NCBI GenBank assembly: GCA_033816765.1
Contig: CM066292.1
Coordinates: 5,456,001 to 5,520,000, forward strand
DNA: 64,000 nucleotides
Source: Nothopassalora personata
Taxonomy: Eukaryota > Ascomycota > Dothideomycetes > Mycosphaerellales > Mycosphaerellaceae
Reading direction: 5' to 3'
Shown: positions 23,031-36,650 of the stretch, piece after piece
Position numbering within the stretch: position 1 is the first letter of the stretch
Layout: the number at the start of each line of letters is the position of its first letter
Made by a program: the position numbers and the translations under genes
The notes under the pieces: generated by a model
The model's database searches: none
What the model saw: the letters and a program-made list of their open reading frames with translations, nothing else
What the model was told of the DNA's origin: nothing

Positions 23031-25509
23031 TTAATGCTACCGTTATAGCGACTATACTATAGTTGACCTATATTTACTACTACTATACGTTCTATAATAT
23101 ACTTTTTAGTTATTAATATTATTATATATTTATTACCTAGTAAACATAATAAGGCTTATATTATAATTAAGCTACTTTAAGAGTAAGTAAGTTCTATCTC
23201 CTCTATTAGGTAATCTAAGAGGTCTTATAAGACTTTATTAAATTACTTGTATTAAATTTTAACATAAAATTACTACTCTTATATTATACTAAGTACTAAA
23301 TATTATAATCTAAGTATATACTTAGGCTAGAGTCTATTAAATCTAATATAGTAGCCCCTAAGAATTATGTAATCTTTATTTATTACCTAGAGTCCTTTAT
23401 TTATCTTAATAGAATTATAGAATATACTGTTATTAATAACTAATAGTATTTATTAACCTAGGCCTAAAGAGATCCTCTATAGAGTACCTTACCTTAATTT
23501 TAATAGGCTTTATTAGATAAGTAGCTATAGTAGTAGTATCTAGTATTACTACTAAGATATATACTTAGTAGTTAGATACTATAGATATAGCATTTAATTT
23601 ACACGTCTTAGAAATAAGAGTATAAAAGATTTCTAAACTTCCTACTTATCTAGATACTAAGCTATAGTTTTACACTTCCGGAACTAATAAACACCTCTGC
23701 TTACATTAGTACCGCGCTATACTACTATAATCTACTTAGGCCTATATAGAGTAGTTAGTAGACATTATTTTAGTAGTTAAAAAGGGGGATATTAAGTAGA
23801 TACTTAGTTAGGTAGTAGTATCTAGTTTATAAGGTTAAAGATTACGGTTTAATATTAAGATCTACGGTTAAGATTACGGTCTAAGGTTAACTTAAAGTTA
23901 AAAACCTTAAGGTCTAAGGTATTTAGTAAAAGTTACAATTATAAGTTTCTAGTAATTAATAAGCAGTAGTCCGATATTCTTAATAAAGTACTACGTAATA
24001 ATAGACATATCTATATTACTAGGAAAGTTAGTACCTTTACTAATATAGGTATAGAATCTAAGTAGCCTATAAATTTTATAAGAATAGAGTAAATTATAGG
24101 AACTCTATCTCTTAAGAGAGAATAGATAGATTAGAGGAAGTAGAAACATTAAAATCTATTTAAGAAGAAGAGGAAAAGAATAGATCTAGTACTACTACCT
24201 TAGGTTAGGGTATATAGGGTATAGAAAGAGGATTTAGTATAGATACTATAGCTACCCTATTTAGCCGCCTTATAGTAGTAATAGAAAATACTAGACCTCG
24301 CTTTTAACCTCTAGAAGGATCTAAAAATCCGTTTTAAATAGTACTAACGCTACTAAGTTTTAGGAGCGGTTTAGGGACCTAATAAATTAGTACCTATCCC
24401 GGGCCTCTATTAAGAAAGACACCTTTTAGGGAAGGTTTAAGCGTAACTACGAAACTACTATATAGTATATAATTATACGGCTATTAAGATAGCTAATTAA
24501 TAAGGCGCGTTTTAGGGAGGTGTATCTATTAGAATTCTTAAGATTCAACGTATACTTAATATTAGGGGGCCGGGAATATCTTAAGGAGATAGTTAGGGCT
24601 TAGTAGAATAAGAGGCCTAAAGATTAGGATATTAAGAAATTTATCCGCCTCTTTAAATCCTTAAGTAACCTAATTAATCCCGAGGATCTAGATTATAGTT
24701 CCTAGAGCCGCCTACTATATTAGTGTCTACCGGAGTTAGTTATAAAAGTAGTCTCTAAGGCCTATAGACTTTATCCTAAGTGAACTAATAGGTTGTAAGA
24801 TTTTTAAAGGATTCTCTATAAGGCCTATAGGCTTTATTCTAAGTAACCTAATAGATTTCGAGATTTTTAGAGGACCCTCTATAAGGCTACTAGTATTACT
24901 AACGGAGAGAAGGGGTAGAAGGCTATATATATAGGCTTCCTACTTTTTTACCTTAGCTTTACTAATTAGTTATAAATTAGATACCGCGTCTTAAACCTAA
25001 AATTTATATACTAAAGAAAACTACCTCTAAGGCGGTTATTAATAATAATCTAATCTATAAGATAGCTAAAATAAGTATACGTACGTACTAACGTAGTTAC
25101 GTTATAGATACTAGCGCCTTTTACTCGAGTAAGAGAAGGACTAGTTAGAGAAGATTACTTCCCTACTATAACCTCTACCTCTATATCTATAGCTACTAAA
25201 GATAATAATATGGTATAAGGTACGGCTATAGTATATAGAACTTAACCGCGCCTAAAAGAGCCGACGCCTTTTAAAGGGAACTTAATAAAGAAGATAAGGG
25301 TATTTCTTAGGAAGCTCTTACTTATCTTTACCCTCTTAGGTACTATATATATAAAGAACGAGTTAAAGGTCCTATATAGGGTTATATACCTTAGCAGAGA
25401 GGTAAGTAAGTAATAGTACGCTAACTATAGTATCCTTAACCTTATAAGGTATATATACTAGGACTTTAAGGAGTTCTATTAAAACGTATACGGCAATCCT
25501 ATAAACCGC
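23031..25509 (+). mobile_element. RIPped retroelement sequence, inverted relative to 17,802-20,730
   Basis: CA/TG depletion resumes at about 23,030. 23,790-24,900 reads as an inverted relative of about 19,000-20,100. 25,050-25,505 matches the gag-proximal region of element F (about 41,250-41,690) in inverted orientation. Frames carry many RIP stops and no named domain is visible. Chromovirus D's 5' LTR begins at 25,510. Together with the left arm it encloses the SMP-30 gene in a large inverted repeat. Confidence 0.55.
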
Positions 25510-25968
25510 TGTTACGGTTTAACATCCCTCGGGACGATAAAGGCTAATTACGAGGAAGAGAGACTCTTCTAGAGTAAAAGTAGGCCCTAGTGCCTAAGGT
25601 ACTCGGAAGTGTTCCCCTCGAGGTACGGGATTATACGTAACAACATCTAGGGTCTGTACTAAGCGTAAACAGATCTAAGGCTAGGATCTGTTGCTCCCTC
25701 GATAGATACTATAGAGCGACGGGTCTATTACTCTAAGAGTAGACACTACGGAATAGAGGCTCCTAGAGGAAATCTCCTTTGTATTTAGGAACGTATTCTA
25801 ACCCTTATAGTTCTAATACGTTTAACTTATGTTACTATCTCACTAATTGGAATACACTCTTATCCTAATTATTTATCTTTGCTTAGCTCGCTTTAGCCTC
25901 TCTAAAGAATACCGCTACGTAACTTAACTTATCTCTTTTTAAGACTAGCCCTAGAACGAGACATAACA
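25510..25968 (+). repeat. 5' LTR-like sequence of element D (459 bp)
   Basis: It starts TGTTACGG and ends CATAACA. It contains a TTTAGGAACG block like the R region of the A, B and D-3' LTRs, but otherwise differs from them, and it keeps more CA/TG than the element body. Gag-like sequence follows directly. Confidence 0.6.
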
Positions 25969-28900
25969 CTTTAAACTCCCTTAGGATAAGCGCTACTTAA
26001 GCAGCTAGTAGGGGAATACCTACCCCTAGCGAAGTAGGAAGCATCCGCCGTACGCTACTACGATAGACTACTACGAAGGACGATAAGTCTAATAACGATA
26101 ACGAGCCTACTCTAAGGAAGAACGACGTTAAGGCTACTAAGCTAGACCTCTTCTATAGAGACAGGGCTAAGTTCAACGACTAGGTTAACTAGATAGACAT
26201 ATATCTTATGTTTAACCTAGTCAATGCTAATAAAAGAACTATCTTTACTATTATATTCCTTTGCGGAAGTGCGTAGAACTAGATTAAACCTTACCTTAAG
26301 GAATACCTTAATAGTATAGGACGGCTAGACCCTACCGGAATATTTAGAAGCTACACCCTTTTTAAAGAAAAGATAAAATTAATCTTTAGAACCTCGAACG
26401 AAGTCTAATAGGCTATACGAATTATTTAACACCTAAAGTAGAAGACGTCTACTTTAGAGTATACCGCTAAATTTAAAGAATACGGACAGATTACCGGATA
26501 GGACTAGACGGCGTTAATAACTATATTCCGACGTAGGCTTAAGGACTCCGTTAAGGACGAGTTAATTAGACACGGGGGAACGATTACTAACCTCGAAGAG
26601 CTAATAAAGGCGTTAATTGACATCGACGACTAGCTCTAGGAACGATACTAGGGAAAGAAATATAATTCTAAAGTAGGAGGCATAGTGGGATATACTCCGG
26701 ATCGTAAATCCTTAGGGGGATACGTTATAAAGGGTGGATTCTTACGATAAAGCTAGCCCTATTATAGACTATAGCTAATAGAACTAGACGCTACCTAACG
26801 AGGACGGAGAATCGATAAGAGTAGGGGCTACGGAAAGCCCTTTAAAGGAAAAGGAAAACTTATATACTATACCTATAGTAGAGAAGGCTATATAGCGCGG
26901 GATTACCGCGGTAAAAATATAGTACGCCGCGAGCAGTTTAATATAATGTAACTAAAGGTAGGCAAATCTAGGAGTAGTATTAGACCCGGATAATTTAACT
27001 ATACCTAGAGAGTAGAGGAGAAGGATAGTAACCGGGTTATAACGCCTCTCCTAGACCCCTTATAAGGACGAGGAGGATACTATATTCGACAATATATACT
27101 ACTACCGAATACCTAATAATTAAAGACTATTAGATTATTTAGCATAATAGCACGAGGAGTTAACTATAAAGTTAAGAAGGAATCTCGATACGGTTACGGA
27201 AGCCTTTACTAGCGATTCTATTACTAGGACTTGTATTAGACCTACTACGACGCTAAGTTAGGCGTAGGGTACTAGCTACGATAGCTAGTAGGAACCCTAG
27301 GAGCTTAACACGGACGAAACAAGCTCTAAGAAGTCGATATAGACGAATCTTACTTCGATAACGATAATAAAGAAAACTAAGATCTAGAATAGAATAGATA
27401 TTAGTTACTAGTACCGGAACAATAAATAAACGAACTAGATACTATCGAAGAAGATTACGTACCGGAGGAGTTAAGCGAGGACTTATCTAAAGAAGAAGAG
27501 AGCGACACCAACAACGAAAACGAAGTATATACATTTACGGTAGACGTGCTAAGAAAACTCTATAAGTTAATTATCTACCTCTAACGAAGGTACAAAGAGT
27601 TCCTACTAAAGTTCTTAGGAAAACGATACCTAAACCCTAACGAGTTCGATAAAACACTCGACACGATAAGAGGTATAGTATAGGGTTACCTAACTATAAG
27701 TAATACGGAGAACTTAGCTAAAGCGGTTATCGAACGACTACCTATAGGAAGTCGAATAATAGATACCGGATACCTAATACCGGTAGGAACTTTCGTCTTA
27801 AATAAACTACGAATAGTAGTATAACACGTACGGGCTCTCTACTTAGAATTGTAGAAGATCTAGGAACGTAATAGACTATAAGTATAGACATAGGGCAACG
27901 GGCTATAGGTTCTAGCCGAAGCCTCTAGGCACGAAGTATAGCGAACTATATACTATTCGGGAAAAGGATTAGCTTCCTAGGAATAAGCGACTAAAGGGAG
28001 TTATATAATACTTAGGCTTACGTATCGATATTAAACATTGTTTTCTAGACATAAGCAATCGTTAACGGACATAAGACTAGTATTATAATCGACTTAGGAG
28101 TAGCGGGGAATTTCATCTCTAAGTCTTTCGTAAGAAGAAACGGGTTAGCTACCCTAAAGAAGAAATAGGGTTACGAGTTAATTGCGGTAGACGGATTATC
28201 GTTACCTAGCGTAGAATAGGAGACGATACTATTGCTACTAGCTATCTAATAGTACTACGAGAATATTACCTTAGATATTACTAATATAGCTAGTTATAAT
28301 ATAGTATTAGGTATGCCTTAGTTAAGAAAGTATAATCTAGTTATCGAATAGAGAAGAGGAGTACTTATATTTAGGAAATACGATTATATTATCGACATTT
28401 AGCCTACGTATCGATAGCGAACGATAGTAGATAAGGTAAGGAAATAGCTTAACGTATTCGAGCTTACGCTAAATAGAAAGAATCGAGAACTACCTTCGAC
28501 CGGGATAGACACTAGCGTAGGGCCGCCGGGTTACGAAGTTACTAGTAGTAATAGAAGTAATATACTATCGAAGGATACTAATATCTTAGAGTTAAGTATT
28601 ACTAAGGAGTATCGTAAGTAGTCGCGACTCTTTAAAGAGGAGAGAGGTAAGACCGCCTTACCTAAGTACCGCCTATAGGATTATAAGATTAACATTTAGC
28701 TAGGGAAAGAGCCTCTATAGGGACCCCTATACTAAATGTCTAAGAAAGAGCTATAGACCCTACGAGAATAGCTAAAGGAGAAGCTAGCTAAAGGATAGAT
28801 AAGAAGATCTACCTTAAGTGTAGGAACTCTATATATGTTCGTTCTAAAAGTAAACGGGAAGTTACGACTTATATAAGACTATAGGAAGTTAAACGAGATT

Positions 28901-29739
28901 ACGATTAAGAACCGATACCCGCTACCTAATATTAAAGAAGTATAAGATAGATTAACTAGATCGGACTAGTATACTAAGATTAACCTACGAGATACCTTCT
29001 ACGCTATACGAATAGTAGAAGGAGAAGAATAGAAAACCGCTTTTAGGATAAGATACAGACTCTATGAATTCTTCGTTATACTAATAGGATTAACTAACGT
29101 ACCGGCATCCTACTAGGACCTTGTTAATAAAACACTTAGAGACCTACTCGATATATACGTTATCGCCTATATAGACGATATACTAGTCTATACGAAAGGA
29201 TCCCTATAGGAACATATAAAACAAGTCTAGGACGTCTTCGAACGACTTACGCAATTAGGATTTAAGACGGTACCCGAAAAATGCGAATTCTATAAGAAAG
29301 AAGTTAAATTCCTAGGCTTTATTATTACTACTATAGGGATAACGATCGACCCTACGAAAGTATAGTCGATTAGAGAATAGCTAGAACCAAAAACAGTTAA
29401 GGACGTATAATTATTCCTTAGACTAGCGAACTATAACCGGAAATTTATTAAGGACTACGTAAAGATAGTAGTACTAATAACGATACTTACGAGAAAGAAC
29501 GTTAACTAGAAATAGGGAAAGGAACAAATTAAAGCATTTAAGAAACTTAAAGAATAATACGCTTTAGCCCCTACGCTTCGACTATTCGATAGTAGTAATA
29601 AAGTCTATATCGAGACCGATACGTCTAATATAGCAATAGGCGCGTATCTAACATAGACACACGATAGGAAAAGACACCTAGTAGCCTATTACTCCCGGAA
29701 AATAACTATAGCGGAATAGAACTACAACATCTATAATAA

Positions 29740-29935
29740 TGTCACGGGCGAGAGGGACTACTATAGGTACGGGTAGAGACATATGTAGTTACGCGAGCTA
29801 TCTAAGAGGTCGAAGGTACGCGCGAGAAGATAAAGGAACGCGAAGTAAGCTAGCGGGCGCTAGCGGCCGCTAGCGCGCGGGGCTGCGACCGATGACGTGT
29901 CGCGGGGCAGTGAGTGAAAGTGCTGTCTCGTGACA
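29740..29935. repeat. Solo LTR (196 bp) nested in element D RNase H
   Basis: The insert is TGTCACG...CGTGACA with the 5-bp duplication AATAA at 29,735-29,739 and 29,936-29,940. Removing it restores the element A sequence exactly at the junction. The 3' half keeps CA/TG and the 5' half is partly depleted. A GCTAGCGG-like unit is repeated about three times near 29,850-29,880. Confidence 0.88.
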
Positions 29936-31715
29936 AATAAAGAGCTTCTAGCTATTGTTACTACTATATAACATTAGAGAGTATATGTCGAGGGCCTACT
30001 AAAGTTAACGATTCTTTCTAAATATAAGAATCTTACGTACTTTACGACGACGAAAGAACTTACCCGAAGGTAAGCCCGCTAGTCGGAGCTACTAGGGTAG
30101 TATAAGTTCGAAATTAAATATACTCTATAAAGAGAGAATAGCCGCGCCGACGCGCTAAGCTAAAGAAGCGACTATATAGAAGGAAAAGAACTAGTATAAC
30201 ACAAAATATTAAAGACAAACCCTAACGGAAGTCTTAGTATAAACACGAGAGAATTTAATAATATTATACGGATACTAGGCGATATAGACGAACAATTCTC
30301 TATATCGTAAGGAAAATACTAAGTACCTAAGGATCGAGAAGAAGAGTATATACGAAAACATTACGACGGACTAATATATAGACACCCTAGAACTTTAAAG
30401 TCTATAGACCTAATATAGCGTAGCTTCTTATTCCTATAGATAAGACTTAAGGTATTACGCTATATTAAACGATACGTACACTACTAATAAAATAAGGCTA
30501 TAAGACATACGAGATATAGCTACCTATAGTTTAGGGCACTACTAATAAAACTATAGGAGGAAGTTATAATAGACTTTATTACAAAACTCCTACCGTTAAG
30601 AGACTAAGTTACAAAATAACTATACGTTATAATACTAGTTATAGTTAATAGACTTACGAAATACGTATACTTTATCCCTACATTAGAAACATATAATATA
30701 GAGCAGCTCGGATACCTTATACTAGATAGACTTATCCGATACTATAGATTCCCCTAAGCATTTATAATAGATAGAGACAAGCTATTTATATTAATTAACT
30801 AGAAAACGCTTATAGGAACTATCGGAATTAAACATAAGCTATTAATAGCATATTATCTAGGAATAGACGAATAGACCGAGAGGATAAATTAGACGCTAGA
30901 ACAATACCTACGGCACTACGTTAACTACGTATAAGATAACTAGGTTTTACTACTACTAATAGCGTAGATCGCACTAAACAACTACAAATTAGAGACGACT
31001 TTAACGACACTATTCTATACGAACTTTAGTAAAGATCCTAACTTATTCGGAACACCTAGATCCTACCTATAGGCCGAAAGAGCAATCGTAACGACGGATA
31101 CTCTTAAGGAAGTATATAAAGAAATACGTAAGGCGATCGAAGATATATAATAAAAATTGTCTCGATAACGGTAAGATACGAGAAAAATAGCACCTCTACT
31201 AAAAGAGGGGGATAAGGTCTATCTCCTTATAAAAAACTTAAGAATAAGAAGACGGGCTAAGAAACTAGATTATATTAAGGTCGGACTATTTTTCGTCGAT
31301 AAAGTTATAGGACTAGTTAACTACCGCCTACGACTACTACCCGACGCTAAAATCTACCTAGTCTTCTATATCTCTAAATTAGAACCCGTAGACGTTAAAA
31401 CACCTTACTAAGAAAGCTTCTATTTCGAGCCGGAAGTAGAAAACAAATTTAAAGTCGAAAAGATCCTAGAAAAGAGAGGTTAGCGATACCTTATTAAATA
31501 GAAAGAATACAGCGAATTAAAAAATACCTAGGAACTAGAAGGGAACCTACGAAACTATTAATAAAGGATCTAGGAATATAAGAAAGAGAAACATATACCT
31601 AGGAACTAGAGGGACTAGGATCCGAAGAAGATATAACGGCCTCCTCTAAAGTAGGATAGGCCTAGAGAGCATTATCCGGAATTAGCGATAACTCCTCCTA
31701 CGAAGAAATTAGTAT

Positions 31716-32123
31716 TTAGAAGACCGCTTCTAACTCTTCGGGAGTACCCTTAGGAACGAGGAGACACGACGAAGGAGTAGATAACGCTTCTACGCCCTCG
31801 GCTAGAAGTTTCCGTAAGTCCTTAAAATCCTTCGTAATTGCCTTCTCCTTACGCTCCTCGGTAACGCGCAATTATTTACGTAGACGGTAAACCTTTAATA
31901 TCGCCTCCGTTACCTTCTCTTCGGTATCGTCGAGCTCCCGCTTAAGTTTCCGACGTTAATTGCGAAGTCTCTCCTATTCGGTCTAAGTAATAGTTACGTT
32001 ATACTTTACGCCTTTCCGAACGTACTCCGAGTAATAGCTAAATCGAACGTCTACTATATATCGCGGACGACTCTTTCCCTTAGAAACCCGCGCCTTCTAA
32101 TAACTAGTATATAGAGACGGCAT
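31716..32123 (-). pseudogene. Antisense Cys-motif/coiled-coil gene of chromovirus D (RIPped)
   Basis: On the strand opposite to pol, ATG at 32,121-32,123 opens a 136-codon frame ending TAA at 31,716. It has five internal stops that RIP explains. The segment SYYSEYVRKGVKYNV lines up with KCSAYIRKGYKDCDV of element B and GRYNKYIYRNIRYNI of element A, with Tyr in place of Cys. A charged Lys/Glu/Arg stretch follows. Its position and orientation are the same as in A and B. Confidence 0.6.
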
Positions 32124-32266
32124 TTCGCGACCTTCGGACTCGATACCTAGCGCTTAACGCTCTCGACGCTCTTAACGGGTTAGCGGCTCCCTACTTATAG
32201 TACGATAAAAGACGGACATACCGAGAAGATTAAGACTCGGGACGAGCTTAGCTAAGAGGGGGATAG

Positions 32267-32733
32267 TATTACGGTTTTAAAGAACGAGAAAGAGAGAGTC
32301 TCGAGGGATACATACTAGGGAATATAGAAACTAGAGAACGAGACCTAATCGTTCCGACCTCTAACGCAATTAGGTTACGTACGCGACTATAGCGAACCTA
32401 TATAGTCGAACACGTAAAGCTAGGCGACTAGACGACTAGACGACCGGTTAACTAGTCAAATAGTTGACTATAGAGCTAAGACATAGTAATGTTTTCTTTA
32501 TATTTAGGAACGCTAAGAACCCTTATAGCTTTAAGGCGTTTAACTTACTGTTTAATATTACTATTTAGAATATACCGTAACCTAACCTCTACTATACTAT
32601 TTCTTAAGTCTTTATAAGACTAAGATAACTACTACTTTATTACTCTCCCTCGACGTCTTATCGGCCCGAGAATAAACCCAATTAAGCTTATCTTCTTAAC
32701 TTGTAATATTATTAGGTTATACTAAACCTAATA
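32267..32733 (+). repeat. 3' LTR of element D (467 bp)
   Basis: It starts TATTACGG (RIPped TGTTACGG) and ends CCTAATA (RIPped CCTAACA). The R-U5 half is closely similar to the element A and B LTRs. U3 is different and contains a CGACTAGA unit repeated near 32,425-32,445. Confidence 0.82.
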
Positions 32734-33849
32734 GTATACTAGAGAGGCTTTAAAGCCTTCTAGGCTTTAAGGACGGCGCGGAGCTTAGTACGGTCGTTAT
32801 TACTAAAAGACCGTAAGCCGATAGAAAAAGCGCGGAGACCGCTAGGGAAGGTACTTACGCGCGGTTCTAGTTAGTAGCGTAGGTCTACTTAGCGTAGGTA
32901 GCGTAGGTAAACTCCGGCCTAAAACGCGCGGTTAGCGATGTTTTTCCTTCGGGGTCCGCGGGGTATATATATATCCTCGTAATACTTATAATTATCGTAG
33001 TAGGCTTAGTAGGCGTAAGCTATAGTACCCTACGGATAATTAGCGGACCCTAATAAGAATATAGCGGAGGCCGGTACTTATATACTAGGAGATATAGTCT
33101 ACACTAGTACTAGCATAGGGAACGTAGTAGATACGGCATTAGACTATTTTATACTACGTTCCGGTTAGAATATATTAGGCCCTATTAGAATTTACTCGGA
33201 CTTACTTAATAGTATTAATAGGAGATATAGTAGTAGTAGTTATTTCTACTTACGGTATACTATTAGTATCTATCGTAAGCCGTAGGAAAAACGTCGGATC
33301 CCTAAGTAGTAGGTAAGAGGTACGGAACCGTAGGTCTCCTAAGGCTAAGGACGCTAAGCTAAGGGGCTACTTACGCTTACGGCGGTTAATGAGGAAAAGA
33401 AAGAAAGAAAAAGAGAACGAGAGCTAGAAGATATATTCTAGGTTCCTATTCTTTACCTATAATAATAGCTATTATTACTTAGTAGACAATAGTAAACCTT
33501 ATACTTACCTAGGCGATAAAACTTCGCGGCGGATCTAGATAATAAGGAAGGGCACCTCGAGCGTTTTCTATTACGAGCCTAATAATAGGCATCGCTATTA
33601 ATAGGTTAGTATAATACGGAGTAATTCTAGAAAGTAGCGCTAAGCCGTAAAAATAGCTAGGATAATAGGCTCCGGGGGGATAATAGAGGATACTAGCGTA
33701 AATATACATACGGACGGTACTAATTAGGCGGAACTAGAGCTAAAGGCGGCGAAGGGAGGAGGGGAGTAATATAAGGAGCGGGCCCCTATTTCTTAGTATA
33801 GGCTACGCCTATAAGTCCGTACGTCCGGATTAATATCCGGTACCTTTAC
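32734..33849. other. RIPped repeat sequence without recognisable content
   Basis: CA/TG-depleted and probably transposon-derived. I found no motif, and no frame is longer than expected from the composition. A 66-codon open frame at 33,509-33,709 on the minus strand has no supporting features. Confidence 0.5.
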
Positions 33850-34830
33850 TTTAGATAGCGTTAAACTTCCCCTTTCTTCCGTATTAAACTTACTATATAC
33901 TACATAGGACTTTAGTATATACGTTATTTACCCGTAATAGTAATATCTTTTAGATTAAACAACGTACCGGCTACCTTTTAGGTTTATATTAATAAGGCCC
34001 TTACTAGGTTTGTAGATAATATATACGTAGTCTACCTAGATAATATTCTTATCTATTGTGTAACGCGTAAGGATTATATATAAGCTGTACGCGTAGTACT
34101 TAAGAGGCTACGGAAGTTCGCCCTGTTTATAAATCTAAAGAAGTATAGCTTCTTCTAGGAGAGTACCAAGTTCCTAGGGTTTATTATAAATGTCGTAGGC
34201 GTATTAATAGATAGGATTAGGGTAGCCGTAATCGAGGAATAGCCTACGCCTACGAGTCTCTATAAGGTTTAATCCTTCCTAGGATTCTATAACTTCTATA
34301 GGCGTTTTATAGAAGGATACTTAAGAATTACTAAGCTACTAATAGACCTACTAAAGGGATATAGGAATAGTAAGAAGTAAGGGCCTCTTATATAGTCTAA
34401 TTACGAGGAGTAAGCGTTCTAACGGCTAAAAGCTAGCTTCCTAGGAGCCCCTATTCTAAGGTACTTTAACCCTACGTTATATACGTAGGTTAAAACGGAC
34501 GCCTTAGGTCCTACAATTACGGGTATTATCTCTTAGCTATTTAATACTAAGTAGTATCTAATTACCTTCTATTCTCGTAAGATAATACCTCCTAGGTATA
34601 ATTACGAGACCTATAACTAGGAACTACTAGTAGTAGTAGAGGTATTTAAGTATTAGTAACTATACCTCGAAGGCGTATTATATACGGTATAGGTACTAGT
34701 TAACTATATAAATCTATAAGGTTTTATAATGATAAAGTAGCTTAATAGGAGGTAAGCTTAATAGGTAACGTTCCTATAATCTTTTAACTTCGTAGTAGAG
34801 TATAGGCCGGGAAAGAGTAACCTAGCTAAT
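33850..34830 (+). mobile_element. Element E: RIPped gypsy RT-RNase H fragment
   Basis: From about 33,940 one plus-strand frame reads through RIP stops as reverse transcriptase, with VYLDNILIY near 34,035-34,060 (Asp to Asn in YLDD). The connection and RNase H follow, ending FNFVVEYRPGKSNLAN near 34,780-34,830. It is the same family as element F. The frame breaks off after NLAN (F continues) at the junction with R1, so E is a fragment cut by R1. Confidence 0.75.
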
Positions 34831-36030
34831 TATAAGGACCGTAAGGCTATAAGGGGATGTCACAATATATAGTACGCCTACGATCTTCTAATCGTAGATA
34901 AACTAAAGCTTACTTTCTTCTATAGACGCTGTACGCGTCTCCTAGTATACGTATACGCGTTACGTACGGTATACTAAGCCGGGCATAGCCGTATTATATA
35001 TAAGGGTTAGCTATAGGCTACCCTTATAACTACCTCCCCTTCTAGGACGAGCTACCCTTAGCTCGCGGCTTTAGGAGGTTTCTATATAAGTAATCTATCT
35101 ACTTCTCGCGGGTTCCGTTACTATACGACCCGCCTATAGGTATCGTACGTATCGTTATCTAGGTATAGTTAGGTATAAAGTTATAGTTACCGGGTTAACT
35201 AACTCGAGGGTTTAAGAAGTATACCCTCTTTCCCTTTTCCTTCTTTTTTCTTTATACTACGTTCCTATAGAGTACCGTACCCGTACTACTAGCAATCTAC
35301 TAGCTCCTCGCTAGCGACTATCTAGTAACCCGCTAGTACTACTATAGCTTTAGAAGAAGCTATCTAAGACTAGCTCCGCTAGGAGGCCCTTATAGGGGGC
35401 CTATTAGCACTACTAACACTATTACTAGCACTACTATAGATATCTAGCGCGCTTAGCGTACTAGACACGCTAGCGAAGCGTAAGTTTACCGTACTAGGGC
35501 CGTAGACCCCTAAGTTATTACTAGCTAAGCGTCTAGGTATAGATATTAAGATATATATATATACGGTGTCTCCTATACTTTATAACTAGTAAGTATTCGC
35601 TACGCTCTTCGCTTACGATACGCTTACTAATAGTATAGTAGACGAGTAGGATACGTATAATAGTATTACTACCGGTAAGTTACTTAAGAAGTATAGGCGC
35701 TATAGGAGTAATAGGCACTTATACGTTAGTAATACTAGCGTTGCTATCGCGTAGATAGTAGCTCGCCTACGTACCGCCCGCGCCTAGCGCGATAAGCTTA
35801 TCTAGGGGCTTAGTAACCCTATTACTAAGTAGGAGTAGGATACTCTAGACTAGTAGTATAAGCTCTACGCCTAGCTAGGCGAGTAGATCTTAAAGGTAAG
35901 TACTACACCTCGCTAGCGCTCCCTACGCTCGCCGCGTACGGCGTACTATTGCTCCCTATATAAATCGGCTAACCTCCTCCTAGGCTAAGAGGTAGTTTCG
36001 CGCCTATAAGAATAAGCGCCTAGGCGATAC
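34831..36030 (+). repeat. R1 repeat, copy 2 (about 1.2 kb, RIPped)
   Basis: This is the inverted match of 5,891-7,090 over its full length. The first 200 bp is the terminal repeat unit. A TATATAAAT box lies near 35,958. A plus-strand frame about 35,600-35,900 reads moderately well through stops (for example TGKLLKKYRRYRSNRHLYVSN) and may be the remains of a coding region. I do not recognise it. Confidence 0.55.
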
Positions 36031-36650
36031 CCGCGTACGGTTTACCGGCGCCTCTACTACTACTACCCCCTCCTCCGCCGCCGCTACTACGTCCGTAGTT
36101 CTATAGTAAGAGTAGAATAGAGCCCTTAATAGGCTCTTTAAGCTCGGCCGTACCGTAAGTACTATATATGTTATATACGTGTCCTATACTAACCGTAGTT
36201 ATAGTTCTTATAGGCTAGAAACATCGATACTACTACGGCCGATAGGGCCTTCCTACTACTAGCCCTACGGGGTAAGTATAATAAGGAGGATAATAAGGAC
36301 GATAATAACGAGTAATCGCGCGCTCCGCGTATATTAGCCGCCTACTACGCGCCTATCTCCTATCTACGTAGCGCCGTTATACGTCTATAATAAATAAATA
36401 ATCTTCTCTCTACTCTTCTCTCTCCTTACCTCCCTCTCTAATATTATTACTATTAGGAGTGTTTACTTAACTAAGTAAGCAAGCCTTTTAATTAAATAGA
36501 GTATACTAAGAGTTAGTATCTTATATATAGGTTATAGCTAATTTTACTATCGGGGATAGAGGCTACTATTAATATAGATACTATTAGATAGGCCTCCCCC
36601 CGTATTATTAGTAGAAGAAGGAGGTTATATTTAAAGGGTAAGGTCCTTAT
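36031..36650. other. RIPped sequence, nothing recognised
   Basis: Lies between R1 and the 3' side of element F. It contains CTCTCTC/CTCCTTAC-rich stretches near 36,400-36,440 but no LTR end, domain or duplication that I could identify. Confidence 0.45.

Larger units (their letters stand above)
25510..32733 (+). mobile_element. Chromovirus D: RIPped Ty3/gypsy element with unlike LTRs
   Basis: The gag-pol body is colinear with elements A and B. Gag starts about 26,000, with its knuckle near 26,870-26,915. The protease lies near 28,085-28,130 and RT has YIDDILVY near 29,170-29,195. RNase H about 29,560-30,180 is split by a solo LTR. Integrase lies about 30,400-31,330 and a chromodomain-like end near 31,480-31,560. 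The polypurine tract AAGAGGGGGA precedes the 3' LTR. Many RIP stops make it inactive. The element's two LTRs (459 and 467 bp) share only terminal bases and a short R-like block, and the flanks (ACCGC left, GTATA right) are not a target duplication. A recombinant of two elements is more likely than a single insertion. Confidence 0.82.

Noticed and set aside
33509..33709. 66-codon minus-strand open frame rich in Tyr, Leu and Ile
   Set aside because: The composition is what TA-rich RIPped DNA gives, and no motif or relative is visible.
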